Part shown: positions 28,631 to 39,555 of the stretch, in pieces
How positions within the stretch are numbered: position 1 is the stretch's first letter
Layout of the letters: the number at the start of each line of letters is the position of its first letter
Source: Salinisphaera sp. LB1
GTDB taxonomy: Bacteria; Pseudomonadota; Gammaproteobacteria; Nevskiales; Salinisphaeraceae
NCBI RefSeq assembly: GCF_003177035.1
Contig: NZ_CP029488.1
Coordinates: 930,001 to 994,000, forward strand
Length of the DNA stretch: 64,000 nt
Reading direction: 5' to 3'
The notes under the pieces: model-generated
Told to the model about the DNA's origin: nothing
Databases searched by the model: none
Seen by the model: the letters and a program-made list of their open reading frames with translations, nothing else
Position numbers and translations under genes: made by a program

Positions 28631-29314
28631 TTACCCTCGTTCTTCTTGTGTAGCGGCAACCGCCGGTGCGTCGTTGACCGGGGTTTGGGTGACAGCCAGG
28701 CACGACTGCGGCGCGCGTACTTCACAGCCGTATTCCCCCGATGCATCGCGCAGCCACTGCCAAAGATAATCGGCAAAGCTGCGGCGCACGACGATTTCGA
28801 ATGAACGGCCCGGCTCGATGACGCGGATGAATGCCGTCGTCTTGGCCAGCAACGTGCGCGCACAATCGCCGGTGCCAAACACCCGCGGATGCAGATCGAG
28901 CGTGGTGCCCTTGGCCAGCACGTCGAGCGCATGTTCACCTTCGATGGCGATCAGCGTCTGACCGCCCGACAGATCAACTACGCCGGCATGCACGTCGCCC
29001 AGCGCCACACGTAGCCGATCAAGCCAATCCTGGCGCGCTTCGGGCTCGCACAACAGCAACCACTCGGTCGGGCGCTGCCAGGCAATGACCACGTCGGTGC
29101 CTTCAACCACAGTGTTGGGCGTGGTCGCAGGCGCGATCCCGAGCGTATCGCGACAAGCCTTGAAAAAAGCCTCGTCGTCAGGCTCGCCGCGCAGCGCGAT
29201 CTGGCCGAGAAACGGCCGCTCGAACAGCGTGACCCGGGCGCCGGTCTGGCCGCGTCCCCCATGCACCGCGTCGGTCTGGGCAATCAGTGGGCTTTGCATC
29301 CGGTTATCAGACAT
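28631..29314 (-). CDS. soxG: Sarcosine oxidase gamma subunit
   Basis: A 227-residue small subunit of heterotetrameric sarcosine oxidase, structurally related to a GcvT half. It shows VTLFERPFLGQIALRGEPDD, VVIAWQRPTEWLLLCEPEA, VVDLSGGQTLIAIEG and FEIVVRRSFADYLWQWLRDA. The start overlaps the soxA stop by 8 bases, as expected for coupled translation. Its last third has a degraded duplicate beyond purU. Confidence 0.93.
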   Translation of the reverse strand: MSDNRMQSPLIAQTDAVHGGRGQTGARVTLFERPFLGQIALRGEPDDEAFFKACRDTLGIAPATTPNTVVEGTDVVIAWQRPTEWLLLCEPEARQDWLDRLRVALGDVHAGVVDLSGGQTLIAIEGEHALDVLAKGTTLDLHPRVFGTGDCARTLLAKTTAFIRVIEPGRSFEIVVRRSFADYLWQWLRDASGEYGCEVRAPQSCLAVTQTPVNDAPAVAATQEERG

Positions 29315-32300
29315 TTTGACGCGCTCCTTCCTTGTCGTAGAACACGGGGCTGGTGATTTCGGCGGCGATCACACGGCCGTCGGGTTGCGGCGAATACACA
29401 GTCTCGCCGTGGCGCTTGTGGCCGCCGTTAACCAGGGCCAGCGCGAACGAGCGGCCCAGGGCTGCGCTGTAATAGCTCGATGAGACATAGCCGGTCATGG
29501 GTACCGGCGATTCGAAGCTCGGTCGCCGTTCGGAATCCGCATGATCAACAAGCTGGGCCCCTTCGGGCAGCACCGTTTCCGGCTCCTTGGGCAGCAGACC
29601 GACATACTGTCGGCGACTGTCCAGCACGATATCCGGGCGTTCGAGGGAGCGCTTACCGATGAAATCGGTCTTGTTCTTACCAATGGCCCACTGCATGCCC
29701 ATATCCAAGGGTGTCATCGAGCCATCGGTGTCCTGTCCGGCCACGATGAAGCCTTTCTCTGCACGCAGCACATGCATGGTCTCGGTGCCGTAGGGTGTCA
29801 GGCCATAAGGCTCGCCCGCTTTCATGACGGCGTCCCAGAGGGCCTGACCATAGTTGGCGTCGACGTTGATCTCGAACGCCAGCTCCCCGGTAAAGCTGAT
29901 CCGGAAGATACGCGCGGGTATCCCCGCAACCGTACCCTCGCGAAAGCTCATGAACGGAAAAGCGTCCCGCGACAGATCGATGTCGTCGCAAACGGCCTCC
30001 ACGATCTTGCGGCTGTCCGGCCCATTGACCGCCATGGTGGCCCACTCGTCGGTTACGGAGGTGAAAAACACCTTCATCTCCGGCCACTCGGTCTGGTGCC
30101 ATTCTTCCAGCCAGCGCAGCACACCGGCCGCCCCGCCGCTGGTCGTGGTCAACAGATAATGATTCTCGCCGAGCTTGGCCGTCACGCCATCATCGAAGAT
30201 CATGCCGTCTTCGTGCAGCATGAGGCCGTAGCGACAGGTCCCGGTCTTCATCTTCAGCCGGCCGCCGGTATAGATCATTTCCAGGAAACGATTGGCGTCC
30301 GGGCCGTGCACCTCGATCTTGCCGAGCGTCGAGGCATCGAGCACCCCGGCATGCTGACGCGTGGCCAGGCACTCGCGGTTGACGGCGTCCTGCATTGATT
30401 CGCCGGCCTTGGGGTAGTACCACGGCCGGTGCCACTGACCGACGTTCTCGAACAACGCGCCGTGGGCGACGTGCCATTCGTGCATCGCGGTCTTGCGCAC
30501 CGGGTCATACAATTCGCCATGCTCACGGCCGGCCATGGCGCCGAACGACACCGGCGTATAGGCCGGACGGAACGTGGTGGTACCGGTCTCCGGAATGCTC
30601 TGGCCCAGCGTGCGGGCCAGAATCGCCATGCCGTTGATGTTGCCGAGCTTGCCCTGATCGGTACCAAAGCCAAGCGCGGTATAGCGCTTGACGTGCTGGA
30701 TCGACTCGTAGCCCTCGCGCGCGGCGAGCACGATATCGGACGCCGAGGTATCGTTCTGGAAATCCACGAACTGCTTGGGCCCACGGCTCATGGGCTGGCC
30801 CTTGGGCACCAGCCAGAACGGCTGGATCGGCATCTCGGCGGGGGCCTCCGCCACACTCAGATCGGGCGCAGCACCCGGCTTGAAACCCGCCGCAGTCGCC
30901 GCCTCAGCACCGCTGCTGATGCCCTGATCCAGGCAGTCGCGCAGTGTGTTGACACCGGTCACCGCACCCGCAGAGCGCCGATCCTCTGTCGACGCCGGTG
31001 GCAGGAAACTCGCGGTTTCATCGCTCCATACCGGCAGCGCGCCCGTATGACAGTGCAGATGAACAGATGGCGACCAACCGCCCGAGTTCGCGACCAGATC
31101 ACAGTCGATCAGCACGCGATCGCCGGTCAACTGCTCACCGGACAATCGCTGCACCTCGGCCCGCTTGACGCGCCGGGTGCCGCGCACATTGGCCACCACA
31201 TGACCGCCGTAGATCGGCACACCGGCCGCGCGCACACGCTGGGCCAACTCGCCTCTGGGTTTGGCGCGCACATCAACCACCGCCGCGACTTCGATCTTCG
31301 CCGCATGCAGATCGAGTGCGGTCTGATAGGCGCTGTCGTTGTTGGTGAACACCACCGCGCGCTTGCCCGGCGCCACACCGTAGCGGTTGATATAGGTCGA
31401 TACCGCCGAGGCCATCATCACGCCCGGCCGATCGTTGTTGGCGAACACCAAAGGGCGTTCGAGCGCGCCGGTTGCATGGACAACCTGAGCAGCGCGCACA
31501 CGCCAATAACGGTGCCGGAGCGCGTTGTCGTCGTTCGCGCTGTCCGCATAATCGCCGCAATCCTCGACGATACCCACGAAATTATGATCGTAGTGTCCGA
31601 ACGCCGTCGCCCGTTTGAGAACGCGGACATCGGGGAGCGACTCGAGCTCGGCGACGGTCGCGGCGACCCAGTCGGCCGCCGGGCGCCCGTTGATCGTCTC
31701 GGAGGCGGACAACAGCGAACCACCCAATTCGGCCTGCTCGTCGACCAGCATCACCCGCGCCCCGGCGCGGCCGGCGACGAGTGCCGCCGACAGGCCCGCT
31801 GCCCCGCCGCCGACCACCAGCACATCGCAGTGCGTGTTCATCTTGTCGTAGCGGGCGGGATCGGGTTTCGTCGGGGAGTACCCGAGCCCGGCGGCCTTGC
31901 GGATCTGGCGCTCGAAGTACGGCCAGGAGTTCTTCGGCCACATGAAGGTCTTGTAGTAGAAGCCGGCCGGCAACAGACTCGAAAATGTATTGTTGATCCC
32001 CATGAGATCGAACCAGAGGCTCGATACCGTAGAGGCTTTCAATCCTTCGTAAAGCTCGACCTGGGTGGCCCGCTGATCCGGGCGCACGGTTGCTCCCGAG
32101 CCGACCTGCATGATGGCGTTGGGCTCTTCGGCGCCCGCTCCGACGATACCGCGCGGGCGGTGCAGCTTGAAGCTGCGCCCAACCACCGACACACCGTTGG
32201 CGATCAACGCCGAGGCCAGCGTATCCCCGGCATAGCCGGTGTAGCGCTTGCCATTGAAGGTAAACGACAGCGGCCGGTCGCGATCGATTCGGCCGCCGGA

Positions 32301-32324
32301 CGCCAGACGATAGGGCTGTGTCAT
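29307..32324 (-). CDS. soxA: Sarcosine oxidase alpha subunit
   Basis: A 1005-residue subunit that binds NAD+ and THF. The N-terminal ferredoxin-like region is FNGKRYTGYAGDTLASALIA. The dinucleotide fold has VLVVGGGAAGLSAALVAGRA, followed by a second redox fold and the GcvT-type THF domain over roughly the last 400 residues (ATMAVNGPDSRKIVEAV, RISFTGELAFEINVDANYG). It transfers the methyl carbon of sarcosine to THF as 5,10-methylene-THF. The ATG at 32324 overlaps the soxD stop (ATGA); a longer frame upstream runs over soxD and is rejected. Confidence 0.95.
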   Translation of the reverse strand: MTQPYRLASGGRIDRDRPLSFTFNGKRYTGYAGDTLASALIANGVSVVGRSFKLHRPRGIVGAGAEEPNAIMQVGSGATVRPDQRATQVELYEGLKASTVSSLWFDLMGINNTFSSLLPAGFYYKTFMWPKNSWPYFERQIRKAAGLGYSPTKPDPARYDKMNTHCDVLVVGGGAAGLSAALVAGRAGARVMLVDEQAELGGSLLSASETINGRPAADWVAATVAELESLPDVRVLKRATAFGHYDHNFVGIVEDCGDYADSANDDNALRHRYWRVRAAQVVHATGALERPLVFANNDRPGVMMASAVSTYINRYGVAPGKRAVVFTNNDSAYQTALDLHAAKIEVAAVVDVRAKPRGELAQRVRAAGVPIYGGHVVANVRGTRRVKRAEVQRLSGEQLTGDRVLIDCDLVANSGGWSPSVHLHCHTGALPVWSDETASFLPPASTEDRRSAGAVTGVNTLRDCLDQGISSGAEAATAAGFKPGAAPDLSVAEAPAEMPIQPFWLVPKGQPMSRGPKQFVDFQNDTSASDIVLAAREGYESIQHVKRYTALGFGTDQGKLGNINGMAILARTLGQSIPETGTTTFRPAYTPVSFGAMAGREHGELYDPVRKTAMHEWHVAHGALFENVGQWHRPWYYPKAGESMQDAVNRECLATRQHAGVLDASTLGKIEVHGPDANRFLEMIYTGGRLKMKTGTCRYGLMLHEDGMIFDDGVTAKLGENHYLLTTTSGGAAGVLRWLEEWHQTEWPEMKVFFTSVTDEWATMAVNGPDSRKIVEAVCDDIDLSRDAFPFMSFREGTVAGIPARIFRISFTGELAFEINVDANYGQALWDAVMKAGEPYGLTPYGTETMHVLRAEKGFIVAGQDTDGSMTPLDMGMQWAIGKNKTDFIGKRSLERPDIVLDSRRQYVGLLPKEPETVLPEGAQLVDHADSERRPSFESPVPMTGYVSSSYYSAALGRSFALALVNGGHKRHGETVYSPQPDGRVIAAEITSPVFYDKEGARQNV

Positions 32325-32602
32325 GACTGACCTCCTGGAGTGCTCTCGCCCGGGCGATAAGTCGCCTCTATACGGTTGGTTACGGTGTCGCGCACTGCGT
32401 TGAAGAACTGCTGGCAACCATGGGCGTGATGCCACTGCTCACGAAACCGCCCGCGCGTATTGCGGCGCATGAACAGATAATCCGCCCATTCCGCGTCAGA
32501 CAGCTGGGATGGATCGGCGGGGCGCTCGATATGCGCTTCGCCGGCGTAGGAAAACTCGCTCTGGTCGCGTGGGCCACACCAGGGGCAAGGAATTTGCAAC
32601 AT
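32321..32602 (-). CDS. soxD: Sarcosine oxidase delta subunit
   Basis: A 93-residue zinc-binding subunit. The metal ligands are in MLQIPCPWCGPRDQSEF (C-x2-C) and the later HAHGCQQFFNAVRDT, with YLFMRRNTRGRFREQWHHAH typical of SoxD. It lies 30 bases after soxB and overlaps soxA. Confidence 0.95.
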   Translation of the reverse strand: MLQIPCPWCGPRDQSEFSYAGEAHIERPADPSQLSDAEWADYLFMRRNTRGRFREQWHHAHGCQQFFNAVRDTVTNRIEATYRPGESTPGGQS

Positions 32603-32632
32603 GGGAATCTCCTCCTTAGTCAGCCCGACGCA

Positions 32633-33883
32633 CTAATGCGCAACGCCGGCAGCGCCGTGTTCATCGACCAGATAGCCCGTTGTGTAGCGATCCAGCGAAA
32701 AAGGCGCGTTGATTGGATGCGGCTCACCCGTGGCCAGCGTATGCGCGAATGTCCAGCCCGAGCCCGGCGTCGCCTTGAAGCCACCGGTGCCCCAACCGCA
32801 GTTGATGAACAGGTTCTGGACCGGCGTCTTGCCGATGATCGGGCTGGCATCCGGCGTGGTATCCACGATGCCGCCCCAGTGCCGCAGCATGCGCATGCGC
32901 GAGAAGATCGGGAACATCTCCTTGAGCGCCGCCAACTGGTGCTCGATGATGTCCATGCTGCCGCGCTGGCTATAGCCGAGATAGGCATCGATGCCCGCAC
33001 CGATGACCAACTCGCCCTTGTCGGACTGGCTGACGTAGGCGTGCACCGCACCGGACATGATGACCGTGTCGATGATCGGCTTGACCGGCTCGGATACCAG
33101 CGCCTGCAGCGGATGCGACTCCACCGGCAGGGAAAAGCCGGCCATCTCCGCCAGCACACCGGAGTGCCCGGCCACCACGATGCCGACCTTGTTGGCGCCG
33201 ATCGTGCCCCTGGTGGTTTCGACGCCGGTGACCTTGCCGCCGTCACGGATGATCCCCGTGACTTCGCAGTTCTCGATGATGTCGACGCCGGCGGCGTCCG
33301 CAGCCCGCGCATAGCCCCAGGCAACGCCGTCATGGCGTGCAGTTCCGGCACGCCGTTGCAGCGAGGCACCCAGGATCGGATAGCGTGCGTCCGGCGAGGT
33401 ATTGATGATCGGCACCTCGCGCTTGATGTCGTCGGCATAGACCACTTCGCTGTCGATGCCGTTCAGGCGATTGGCATTCACCCGGCGATGGATGTCGCGC
33501 ATGTCCTGAAGTGAATGCCCCAGGTTGTAGACGCCGCGCTGCGAGAACATCAGGTTGTAGTTGAGCTCCTGGCTCAGCCCCTCCCACAGCTTCAGCGACT
33601 TCTCGTATATCGCGGCCGACTCATCGTAGAGATAGTTCGAGCGCACGATGGTGGTGTTGCGTGCGGTGTTCCCTCCGCCCAGCCAGCCTTTCTCGAGCAC
33701 GGCCACGTTGGTGATGCCGTGCTCCTTGGCCAGGTAGTAGGCCGTGGCCAGGCCATGGCCGCCGGCGCCGATGATAATCACATCGTATTTCCGCTGGGGC
33801 TCTGGGCTACGCCAGGCTTCCTGCCAGTTCTCGTGATGGGACAACGCGTTACGTGCGATCGAAAAGATCGAGTATTTCTTCAT
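32633..33883 (-). CDS. soxB: Sarcosine oxidase beta subunit
   Basis: A 416-residue flavin subunit that oxidises sarcosine and carries covalent FMN and FAD. The FAD loop is [34 protein letters not shown] and [19 protein letters not shown] followed by [15 protein letters not shown] are typical. The start is the ATG at 33883 ([14 protein letters not shown]), matching the family N-terminus; the open frame continues to 33919 without support. It is the first sox gene of a run that starts upstream with glyA and sdaA. Confidence 0.95.
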   Translation of the reverse strand: MKKYSIFSIARNALSHHENWQEAWRSPEPQRKYDVIIIGAGGHGLATAYYLAKEHGITNVAVLEKGWLGGGNTARNTTIVRSNYLYDESAAIYEKSLKLWEGLSQELNYNLMFSQRGVYNLGHSLQDMRDIHRRVNANRLNGIDSEVVYADDIKREVPIINTSPDARYPILGASLQRRAGTARHDGVAWGYARAADAAGVDIIENCEVTGIIRDGGKVTGVETTRGTIGANKVGIVVAGHSGVLAEMAGFSLPVESHPLQALVSEPVKPIIDTVIMSGAVHAYVSQSDKGELVIGAGIDAYLGYSQRGSMDIIEHQLAALKEMFPIFSRMRMLRHWGGIVDTTPDASPIIGKTPVQNLFINCGWGTGGFKATPGSGWTFAHTLATGEPHPINAPFSLDRYTTGYLVDEHGAAGVAH

Positions 33884-33912
33884 GATGGTTTCTCCTGGCC
33901 TTCGGGGCCCTC

Positions 33913-35286
33913 TCAGCACTCGATCACGTTGACTGCCAGTCCGCCGCGCGAGGTTTCCTTGTATTTGGTCTTCATGTCGGCGCCGGTCGCCCGCATGGTC
34001 GCGATCACCTTATCCAGCGAGACGAAATGCTCGCCGTCACCGCGCAGGGCCATGCGCGCGGCGTGGATCGCCTTGACGGCGCCCATGGCGTTACGCTCGA
34101 TGCAGGGCACCTGTACCAGCCCGCCAATCGGGTCGCAGGTCAGACCGAGGTTGTGTTCCATGCCGATCTCGGCGGCGTTCTCGACCTGCCCCGGCGTACC
34201 GCCCAGACACTCCGCGAGCGCGCCGGCCGCCATCGAACAAGCCACGCCGACCTCGCCTTGGCAGCCGACCTCGGCGCCGGAAATCGACGCATTCTCCTTG
34301 TAGAGCACGCCGATCGCGGCGGCGGTGAGCAAAAAACGTGCGATGTCGTCGTCGCTGCCGTTACGGAATTCGACGAGATAGTTGAGCACCGCCGGGACGA
34401 TGCCGGCCGCACCATTGGTCGGCGCGGTCACGACGCGGCCGCCGGAAGCGTTTTCCTCGTTAACCGCGAGCGCGTACAGCGTGACCCAGTCCATGATGTC
34501 CAATGGATCATCCTGCTCGGCGCGCGCCTGCAGATCGGCGTATAGCCGGGCGGCGCGCCGACGGACCTTCATCCCACCGGGCAGAAATCCTTCGCGATCA
34601 CAGCCCTGTTGGATACAGCGCTTCATGACCGACCAGATCCGAAGCAACTCGGCCCGAATCTCGGCTTCGTCCCGCCAAGCGAGTTCGTTGGCGAACATGA
34701 CGTCGCTGATGGCGATATCGTCGCGCTGACAATACGCAAGCAGTTCATCCGCGGTGGAAAACGGGTAGTGCTGGGGCGTCGTATCTTCGACGATGCGCGC
34801 CTCGCCGCTGTGGTCGTCGGGCTCGACCACGAAACCGCCCCCCACCGAAAAGAAGGTGCGCTCGGACAGGGTGTCGCCCGCCCGGCTGTAGGCGATGAAG
34901 TGCATGCCGTTGGGGTGGGCCGGCAGGCTCTTGCGCTTGTTCATGATCAACTCGCGCCGGTTGTGAAACCCCACCGTGTGCCGGCCAGCCAGCGCCAACC
35001 GACCGCTGTCCTTGATCGCGGCGACGCGCGACTCGATCGTTTCGACATCGACCGTTTCCGGTTCCTCGCCTTCCAGGCCGAGCATGACGGCCTTGTCGGT
35101 ACCGTGCCCGCGACCGGTAGCCGCCAGCGAACCATAAAGTTCGACCCGAACGTCGGCCACCTGGTCGAGCGTATTGCTCTCGGCGAGACCTTCGGCAAAC
35201 AACCGCGCAGCCCGCATCGGCCCGACCGTATGCGAACTCGATGGTCCGATACCGATCTTGAATAGTTCAAAGATACTCACTGCCAT
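33913..35286 (-). CDS. sdaA: L-serine ammonia-lyase (iron-sulfur type)
   Basis: A 457-residue single-chain enzyme that converts serine to pyruvate and ammonia using a [4Fe-4S] cluster. The N-terminal beta domain opens [20 protein letters not shown]. Cluster cysteines are in [20 protein letters not shown] and [20 protein letters not shown]. Length and order match one-piece SdaA. It sits between glyA and soxB, so serine made from glycine plus methylene-THF by GlyA can go straight to pyruvate. Confidence 0.95.
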   Translation of the reverse strand: MAVSIFELFKIGIGPSSSHTVGPMRAARLFAEGLAESNTLDQVADVRVELYGSLAATGRGHGTDKAVMLGLEGEEPETVDVETIESRVAAIKDSGRLALAGRHTVGFHNRRELIMNKRKSLPAHPNGMHFIAYSRAGDTLSERTFFSVGGGFVVEPDDHSGEARIVEDTTPQHYPFSTADELLAYCQRDDIAISDVMFANELAWRDEAEIRAELLRIWSVMKRCIQQGCDREGFLPGGMKVRRRAARLYADLQARAEQDDPLDIMDWVTLYALAVNEENASGGRVVTAPTNGAAGIVPAVLNYLVEFRNGSDDDIARFLLTAAAIGVLYKENASISGAEVGCQGEVGVACSMAAGALAECLGGTPGQVENAAEIGMEHNLGLTCDPIGGLVQVPCIERNAMGAVKAIHAARMALRGDGEHFVSLDKVIATMRATGADMKTKYKETSRGGLAVNVIEC

Positions 35287-35295
35287 AATGGGCCC

Positions 35296-36564
35296 CTAGG
35301 CTGCGGTCGCAGCGCGATAGACGGGAAAGCGTTCGCACAGCGCCCGTACTTGCCGCCGCACGCGCAACGCCACGTCCTCGTCGTCGATCGCGTTCAGCAC
35401 GTCGCACATGCCACCCGCCAACTGCCGGCATTCGGCCTCACCGAACCCGCGTGTAGTCGCTGCCGCCGTACCCACCCGGATACCGGATGTTACGAACGGC
35501 GACTGCGGATCGCCCGGCACCGCGTTCTTGTTGACCGTGATATTGACTCGGGCCAGGGCGGCCTCGGCCTGTTTGCCGGTCAGACCGCGTTTGATGAAAT
35601 CCACCAGGAACAGATGATCATCCGTGCCGCCGGACACCACGTCGAAACCACGGGTCATGAAAATCTGGGCCATGGCACGGGCGTTATCGATGGTCCGATA
35701 CTGATCGGCGGCAAAGTCGGGCGATGCCGCTTCGGCAAACGCGACCGCCTTGCCTGCGATCACATGCATGAGCGGGCCGCCCTGCATACCCGGAAACACC
35801 GCCGAATCCAGTTTTTTGTCCAAGTCCGGCTGGCCCTTGCTCAGAATCAGGCCGCCCCTGGGGCCACGCAGCGTCTTGTGGGTCGTGGTCGTGACCACAT
35901 GGGCATGCGCCAGCGGACTCGGGTAAGCGCCCGCCGCAACCAGACCGGCCACATGGGCCATGTCCACGAACAACCAGGCACCGACCGCATCCGCGATCTC
36001 CCGAAAGCGCGCCCAGTCGACGACACGGGCATAGGCCGAAAAACCGGCGACGATCATCTTCGGCTTGTGTTCGCGCGCCAGGCGGTCGACTTCGTCGTAG
36101 TCGATATGCCCGGTCTCGCTATCGAGTCCGTACTGCACGGCGTTGTACAACTTGCCGGAGAAATTAGGCTTCGCCCCGTGCGTCAGATGGCCGCCATGAT
36201 CCAGGCTCAATCCGAGGATCGTATCCCCGGGCTTGACCAATGCCAGATACACCGCGGCATTGGCCTGGGCGCCCGAGTGCGGCTGCACATTCGCGTAATC
36301 GGCCCCGAACAGCGTCTTGGCGCGATCGATAGCCAGTCGCTCGGCCACGTCGACATGCTCGCAGCCGCCGTAGTAGCGCCTGCCGGGATAGCCCTCCGCG
36401 TACTTGTTGGTCAGTACCGTGCCCTGCGCGGCCATCACGTTCGGGCTGGTGTAGTTTTCCGAGGCGATCAGCTCGACGTGTTCTTCCTGCCGACTTTCCT
36501 CATCGACAATGGCCGACCACAACTCCGGATCGGCGTCGGGCAAATTAGCGCGCGGTTCAAACAT
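35296..36564 (-). CDS. glyA: Serine hydroxymethyltransferase
   Basis: A 422-residue PLP enzyme that interconverts glycine and serine using 5,10-methylene-THF. Signatures: [39 protein letters not shown] and the PLP lysine in [14 protein letters not shown]. The ATG at 36564 has GAGGAG upstream and fits the family start. It opens the operon glyA-sdaA-soxBDAG-purU and is divergent from a GbdR-like regulator. A betaine-specific isozyme (GlyA1-type role) is likely by context. Confidence 0.95.
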   Translation of the reverse strand: MFEPRANLPDADPELWSAIVDEESRQEEHVELIASENYTSPNVMAAQGTVLTNKYAEGYPGRRYYGGCEHVDVAERLAIDRAKTLFGADYANVQPHSGAQANAAVYLALVKPGDTILGLSLDHGGHLTHGAKPNFSGKLYNAVQYGLDSETGHIDYDEVDRLAREHKPKMIVAGFSAYARVVDWARFREIADAVGAWLFVDMAHVAGLVAAGAYPSPLAHAHVVTTTTHKTLRGPRGGLILSKGQPDLDKKLDSAVFPGMQGGPLMHVIAGKAVAFAEAASPDFAADQYRTIDNARAMAQIFMTRGFDVVSGGTDDHLFLVDFIKRGLTGKQAEAALARVNITVNKNAVPGDPQSPFVTSGIRVGTAAATTRGFGEAECRQLAGGMCDVLNAIDDEDVALRVRRQVRALCERFPVYRAATAA

Positions 36565-36798
36565 CGTCGTCTGTCTCCTCATTTATAGTGGCGGAACGCC
36601 TTTATGACGTAGTAAGAACTACAAGAGCACGCATGACTTGTATAATTGCGACAACACACATGCAGGTTTTGAAGGGCGGCTCAAGAAAGCGCGTTACAAA
36701 CAGCCCTTGATGCGCCTGTCGCGCTGAGGATGCGCTGATGTCGACCGGACAGGCTTCGGGGCTGACATCTTGAGCACTGCCCGCGCGAAGCCACTCGA

Positions 36799-37875
36799 AT
36801 GGGTGCAGCAATGACTCCAGACCTGACCCACAAATCCGAAAGCGATTCGGTGAAACTATCGGTGGGCATCGTGCTACTGCCGCGATTCACGCTCCTGCCC
36901 TTCGCTGCGTTCGTCGATTGTCTGCGTCTGTCAGCCGATAGCGGCGATACCAGCCGGCCGGTCAATTGCCGGTGGACCTTCATGACCGTGCGCGGCGACG
37001 CTGCACAATCGAGCTGTGGCGCCCAGATCACCCCCTGCACAACTTTTCAGTCGCCCAGGCGCTTTGACTATCTGGTCGTCTGCGGTGGCCTGCTACCCCA
37101 GGGCCGAGCCGCTGACGCCGCGACGCTGGACTACCTGCGCGAAGCGGCCGCGGTCGGCGTGCCGCTGGTGGGCCTGTGTACCGGACCCTTCGCATTGATC
37201 GAGGCCGGGCTGATGCGTAATCGGCAATGCTGCGTCAGCTGGTTCCATTATCACGACCTGACCGCCCGCTATCCCGACGTCACACCGGTCGCCGATCGCC
37301 TGTTTGTAGTCGATCGCGATCGCATTACCTGCTCCGGCGGCACCGCTGCAGCCGACCTCGCCGCCTGGATGATCGAGCGGCATCTGGGTAAGACATGGGC
37401 TCAGAAAAGCATGCATATCCTGCTGATCGATCGCGCCCGAAGCGGCAACACAGCCCAGCCCCAACCGACCGTCTACGACCGGATTGCGGATAATCGTGTA
37501 CGCCGCGCCATACTACTCATCGAACAACACCTGGGAGACCCGATCACCACGCCGGAGTTGGCATCGATGCTCAACATATCGCGACGCCAACTCGAGCGCG
37601 TTTTTCGTGACGAACTGGGCATGAGTCCGAGCCGGTTCTCGCGCACGTTGCGTTTGCGCTACGGTTACTGGCTACTCTCCAATACCGATCGTTCCATTGC
37701 AGATATCAGCATCGAATGCGGGTTTACCGACAACGCCCACTTTGCGAGACAATTCCGTGAACTGTTCGGCTTCACGCCGGCCAGCGTCCGTCGCGGCACA
37801 CCGGCCCTCGACGAGCAAACATACTCGGACATCGACCAGATAAGAATTTTCAGAAAGACAGCCGGCCCAGCATAA
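36799..37875 (+). CDS. GlxA/AraC-family regulator beside the sarcosine operon (GbdR/SouR-like)
   Basis: A 358-residue regulator made of an N-terminal DJ-1/PfpI-like domain (SVGIVLLPRFTLLPFAAFVD, LVGLCTGPFALIEAGLM) and a C-terminal AraC helix-turn-helix (LASMLNISRRQLERVFRDEL, ISIECGFTDNAHFARQFREL). The start at 36799 may be four codons early; MTPDLTH at 36811 is an alternative. It diverges from glyA with about 235 bases between. In Pseudomonas such regulators (GbdR, SouR) respond to dimethylglycine or sarcosine; a similar role here is inference. Confidence 0.9.
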   Translation: MGAAMTPDLTHKSESDSVKLSVGIVLLPRFTLLPFAAFVDCLRLSADSGDTSRPVNCRWTFMTVRGDAAQSSCGAQITPCTTFQSPRRFDYLVVCGGLLPQGRAADAATLDYLREAAAVGVPLVGLCTGPFALIEAGLMRNRQCCVSWFHYHDLTARYPDVTPVADRLFVVDRDRITCSGGTAAADLAAWMIERHLGKTWAQKSMHILLIDRARSGNTAQPQPTVYDRIADNRVRRAILLIEQHLGDPITTPELASMLNISRRQLERVFRDELGMSPSRFSRTLRLRYGYWLLSNTDRSIADISIECGFTDNAHFARQFRELFGFTPASVRRGTPALDEQTYSDIDQIRIFRKTAGPA

Positions 37876-38123
37876 GAATCAGCGTTGGCCGGCCAGCGGC
37901 GTTCCATTCGCTCTGTCCATTCGACTGAGCCGAATAGGCAGCAGACCGCCGACTGTTCTTTGGCTGGAAGTCACCATCAACCCGCCAAGCCGGCAAACGG
38001 TTTTCCGGACTGCCGCTGGCGCGGGCCGTGGCGAGTGTGAAATCGTCGATTGTCGAGGCATCGGCCCCGAGTCGATCAAAGACCGCCGCCCGCCGCTATG
38101 GGCGGGGCGGCGGTTGCGCGCTT

Positions 38124-39317
38124 CTAGATGAGCGTGCCGTGGGGATCGAGCACGAACTTCTGGGCCGCGCCTTTATCGAAGTCGGCGTAGCCCTGGGGCG
38201 CTTCGTCGAGGCCGATCAGCTGTACGTTGACTGCGTCGGCGATATGGACCTTCTCGTACAGAATCGCCTGCATCAGCTGACGCTGATAACGCATCGCCGG
38301 AGTCTGGCCGGTGTGGAACGAGATGGCCTTGGCCCAGCCGAGACCGAATTTCATGGAGATGTCGCCATGCCGGGCGCTGGCGTCTTCGGCGCCGGGATCT
38401 TCCGTCACGTAGAGGCCGGGAATGCCGATGCGTCCGCCCGCCTGAGTGATTTCCATCGACGCATTCAGCACGCTGGCCGGCTGCTCGTGTTCGTGGGCAC
38501 AGCCGTGGCCGTGGGCCTCGAAGCCGACGGCGTCGACCGCGGCGTCGACTTCCGGTACGCCCAGCACCGACTCGATCAGTTCGCTCATGCTGGCGTCCTG
38601 ACGCAGGTCGAGCGGCTGGCAGCCGAAGCTGCGCGCCTGCTCGAGGCGCTTCGGGTTCATGTCGCCGACGATCACGCAGGCGGCCCCCAGCAGCTGCGCG
38701 GATACTGCCGCGGCCAGGCCGACGGGACCAGCACCGGCGATATAGACGGTCGAACCCGGTTGCACGCCAGCGGTCACACAGCCGTGGAAGCCGGTGGGGA
38801 AAATGTCCGACAGCATGGTCAGGTCGGTCAGCTTCTCGATGGCCTGATCGCGATCGGGGAAGACCAGCAGCTGGAAGTCGGCGTAGGGCACCATGACGTA
38901 TTCGGCCTGACCGCCGACCCAGCCGCCCATATCCACGTAGCCGTAGGCGCCGCCGGGGCGATCGTCATTGACGTTCAGGCAGATGTGGGTATCGCCGCGC
39001 TTGCAGTTGCGGCAACGCCCGCAGGCGACGTTGAACGGCACCGAGACGATGTCGCCCTTGTTGACGAACTCCACATCGCGGCCGCATTCGATCACTTCGC
39101 CGGTGATCTCGTGACCCAGCACCAGCCCCTCGGGGGCTGTGGTGCGCCCGCGCACCATGTGCTGGTCGCTGCCGCAGATGTTGGTGGTCAGAATCTTGAG
39201 AATGACGCCGTGTTCGCATTTGCGTTTGCCGAGCGCCAACTCGGGAAAATCGATATTCTCGACAGCGACCTTGCCCGCGCCGCGAAATACGACGCCGCGA
39301 TTACCTGAAGATGACAT
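38124..39317 (-). CDS. fdhA: Glutathione-independent formaldehyde dehydrogenase
   Basis: A 397-residue zinc-dependent enzyme of the alcohol dehydrogenase superfamily that oxidises formaldehyde to formate with tightly bound NAD+. Zinc sites: ICGSDQHMVRGR (catalytic) and the structural cluster in ACGRCRNCKRGDTHICLNVN. GHEITGEVIECG and the Rossmann loop IAGAGPVGLAAAVSAQLLGA follow. The start at 39317 (MSSSGNRGVVF) fits the family. It is downstream of gbcB on the same strand and would detoxify the formaldehyde released by betaine monooxygenase. Confidence 0.94.
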   Translation of the reverse strand: MSSSGNRGVVFRGAGKVAVENIDFPELALGKRKCEHGVILKILTTNICGSDQHMVRGRTTAPEGLVLGHEITGEVIECGRDVEFVNKGDIVSVPFNVACGRCRNCKRGDTHICLNVNDDRPGGAYGYVDMGGWVGGQAEYVMVPYADFQLLVFPDRDQAIEKLTDLTMLSDIFPTGFHGCVTAGVQPGSTVYIAGAGPVGLAAAVSAQLLGAACVIVGDMNPKRLEQARSFGCQPLDLRQDASMSELIESVLGVPEVDAAVDAVGFEAHGHGCAHEHEQPASVLNASMEITQAGGRIGIPGLYVTEDPGAEDASARHGDISMKFGLGWAKAISFHTGQTPAMRYQRQLMQAILYEKVHIADAVNVQLIGLDEAPQGYADFDKGAAQKFVLDPHGTLI

Positions 39318-39555
39318 GCGTGAACTCCTCCGTTCTTGCGGTTGTAGCACCTGTCCTTTGGGGAAGAAAACAGGACATGATGCGGACAGACGGGCGACTG
39401 GTAAGATCAGTCACACGTGCTGTCCAGGGGTGATGTCCGCCATGACGAGCATGGCGCGGCATCGATGATTGAAAGTCATCGCGCGACGGCGCTGCGTCAA
39501 ACGACGCCTGCTGTCGCCGGGCGCTGGGGGGCACGACGACGAGACGCCGTCACGA

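Noticed and set aside
30429-32330. 633-codon plus-strand frame over soxA
   Set aside because: Antisense to soxA, whose domains are complete; no ribosome site or family match.
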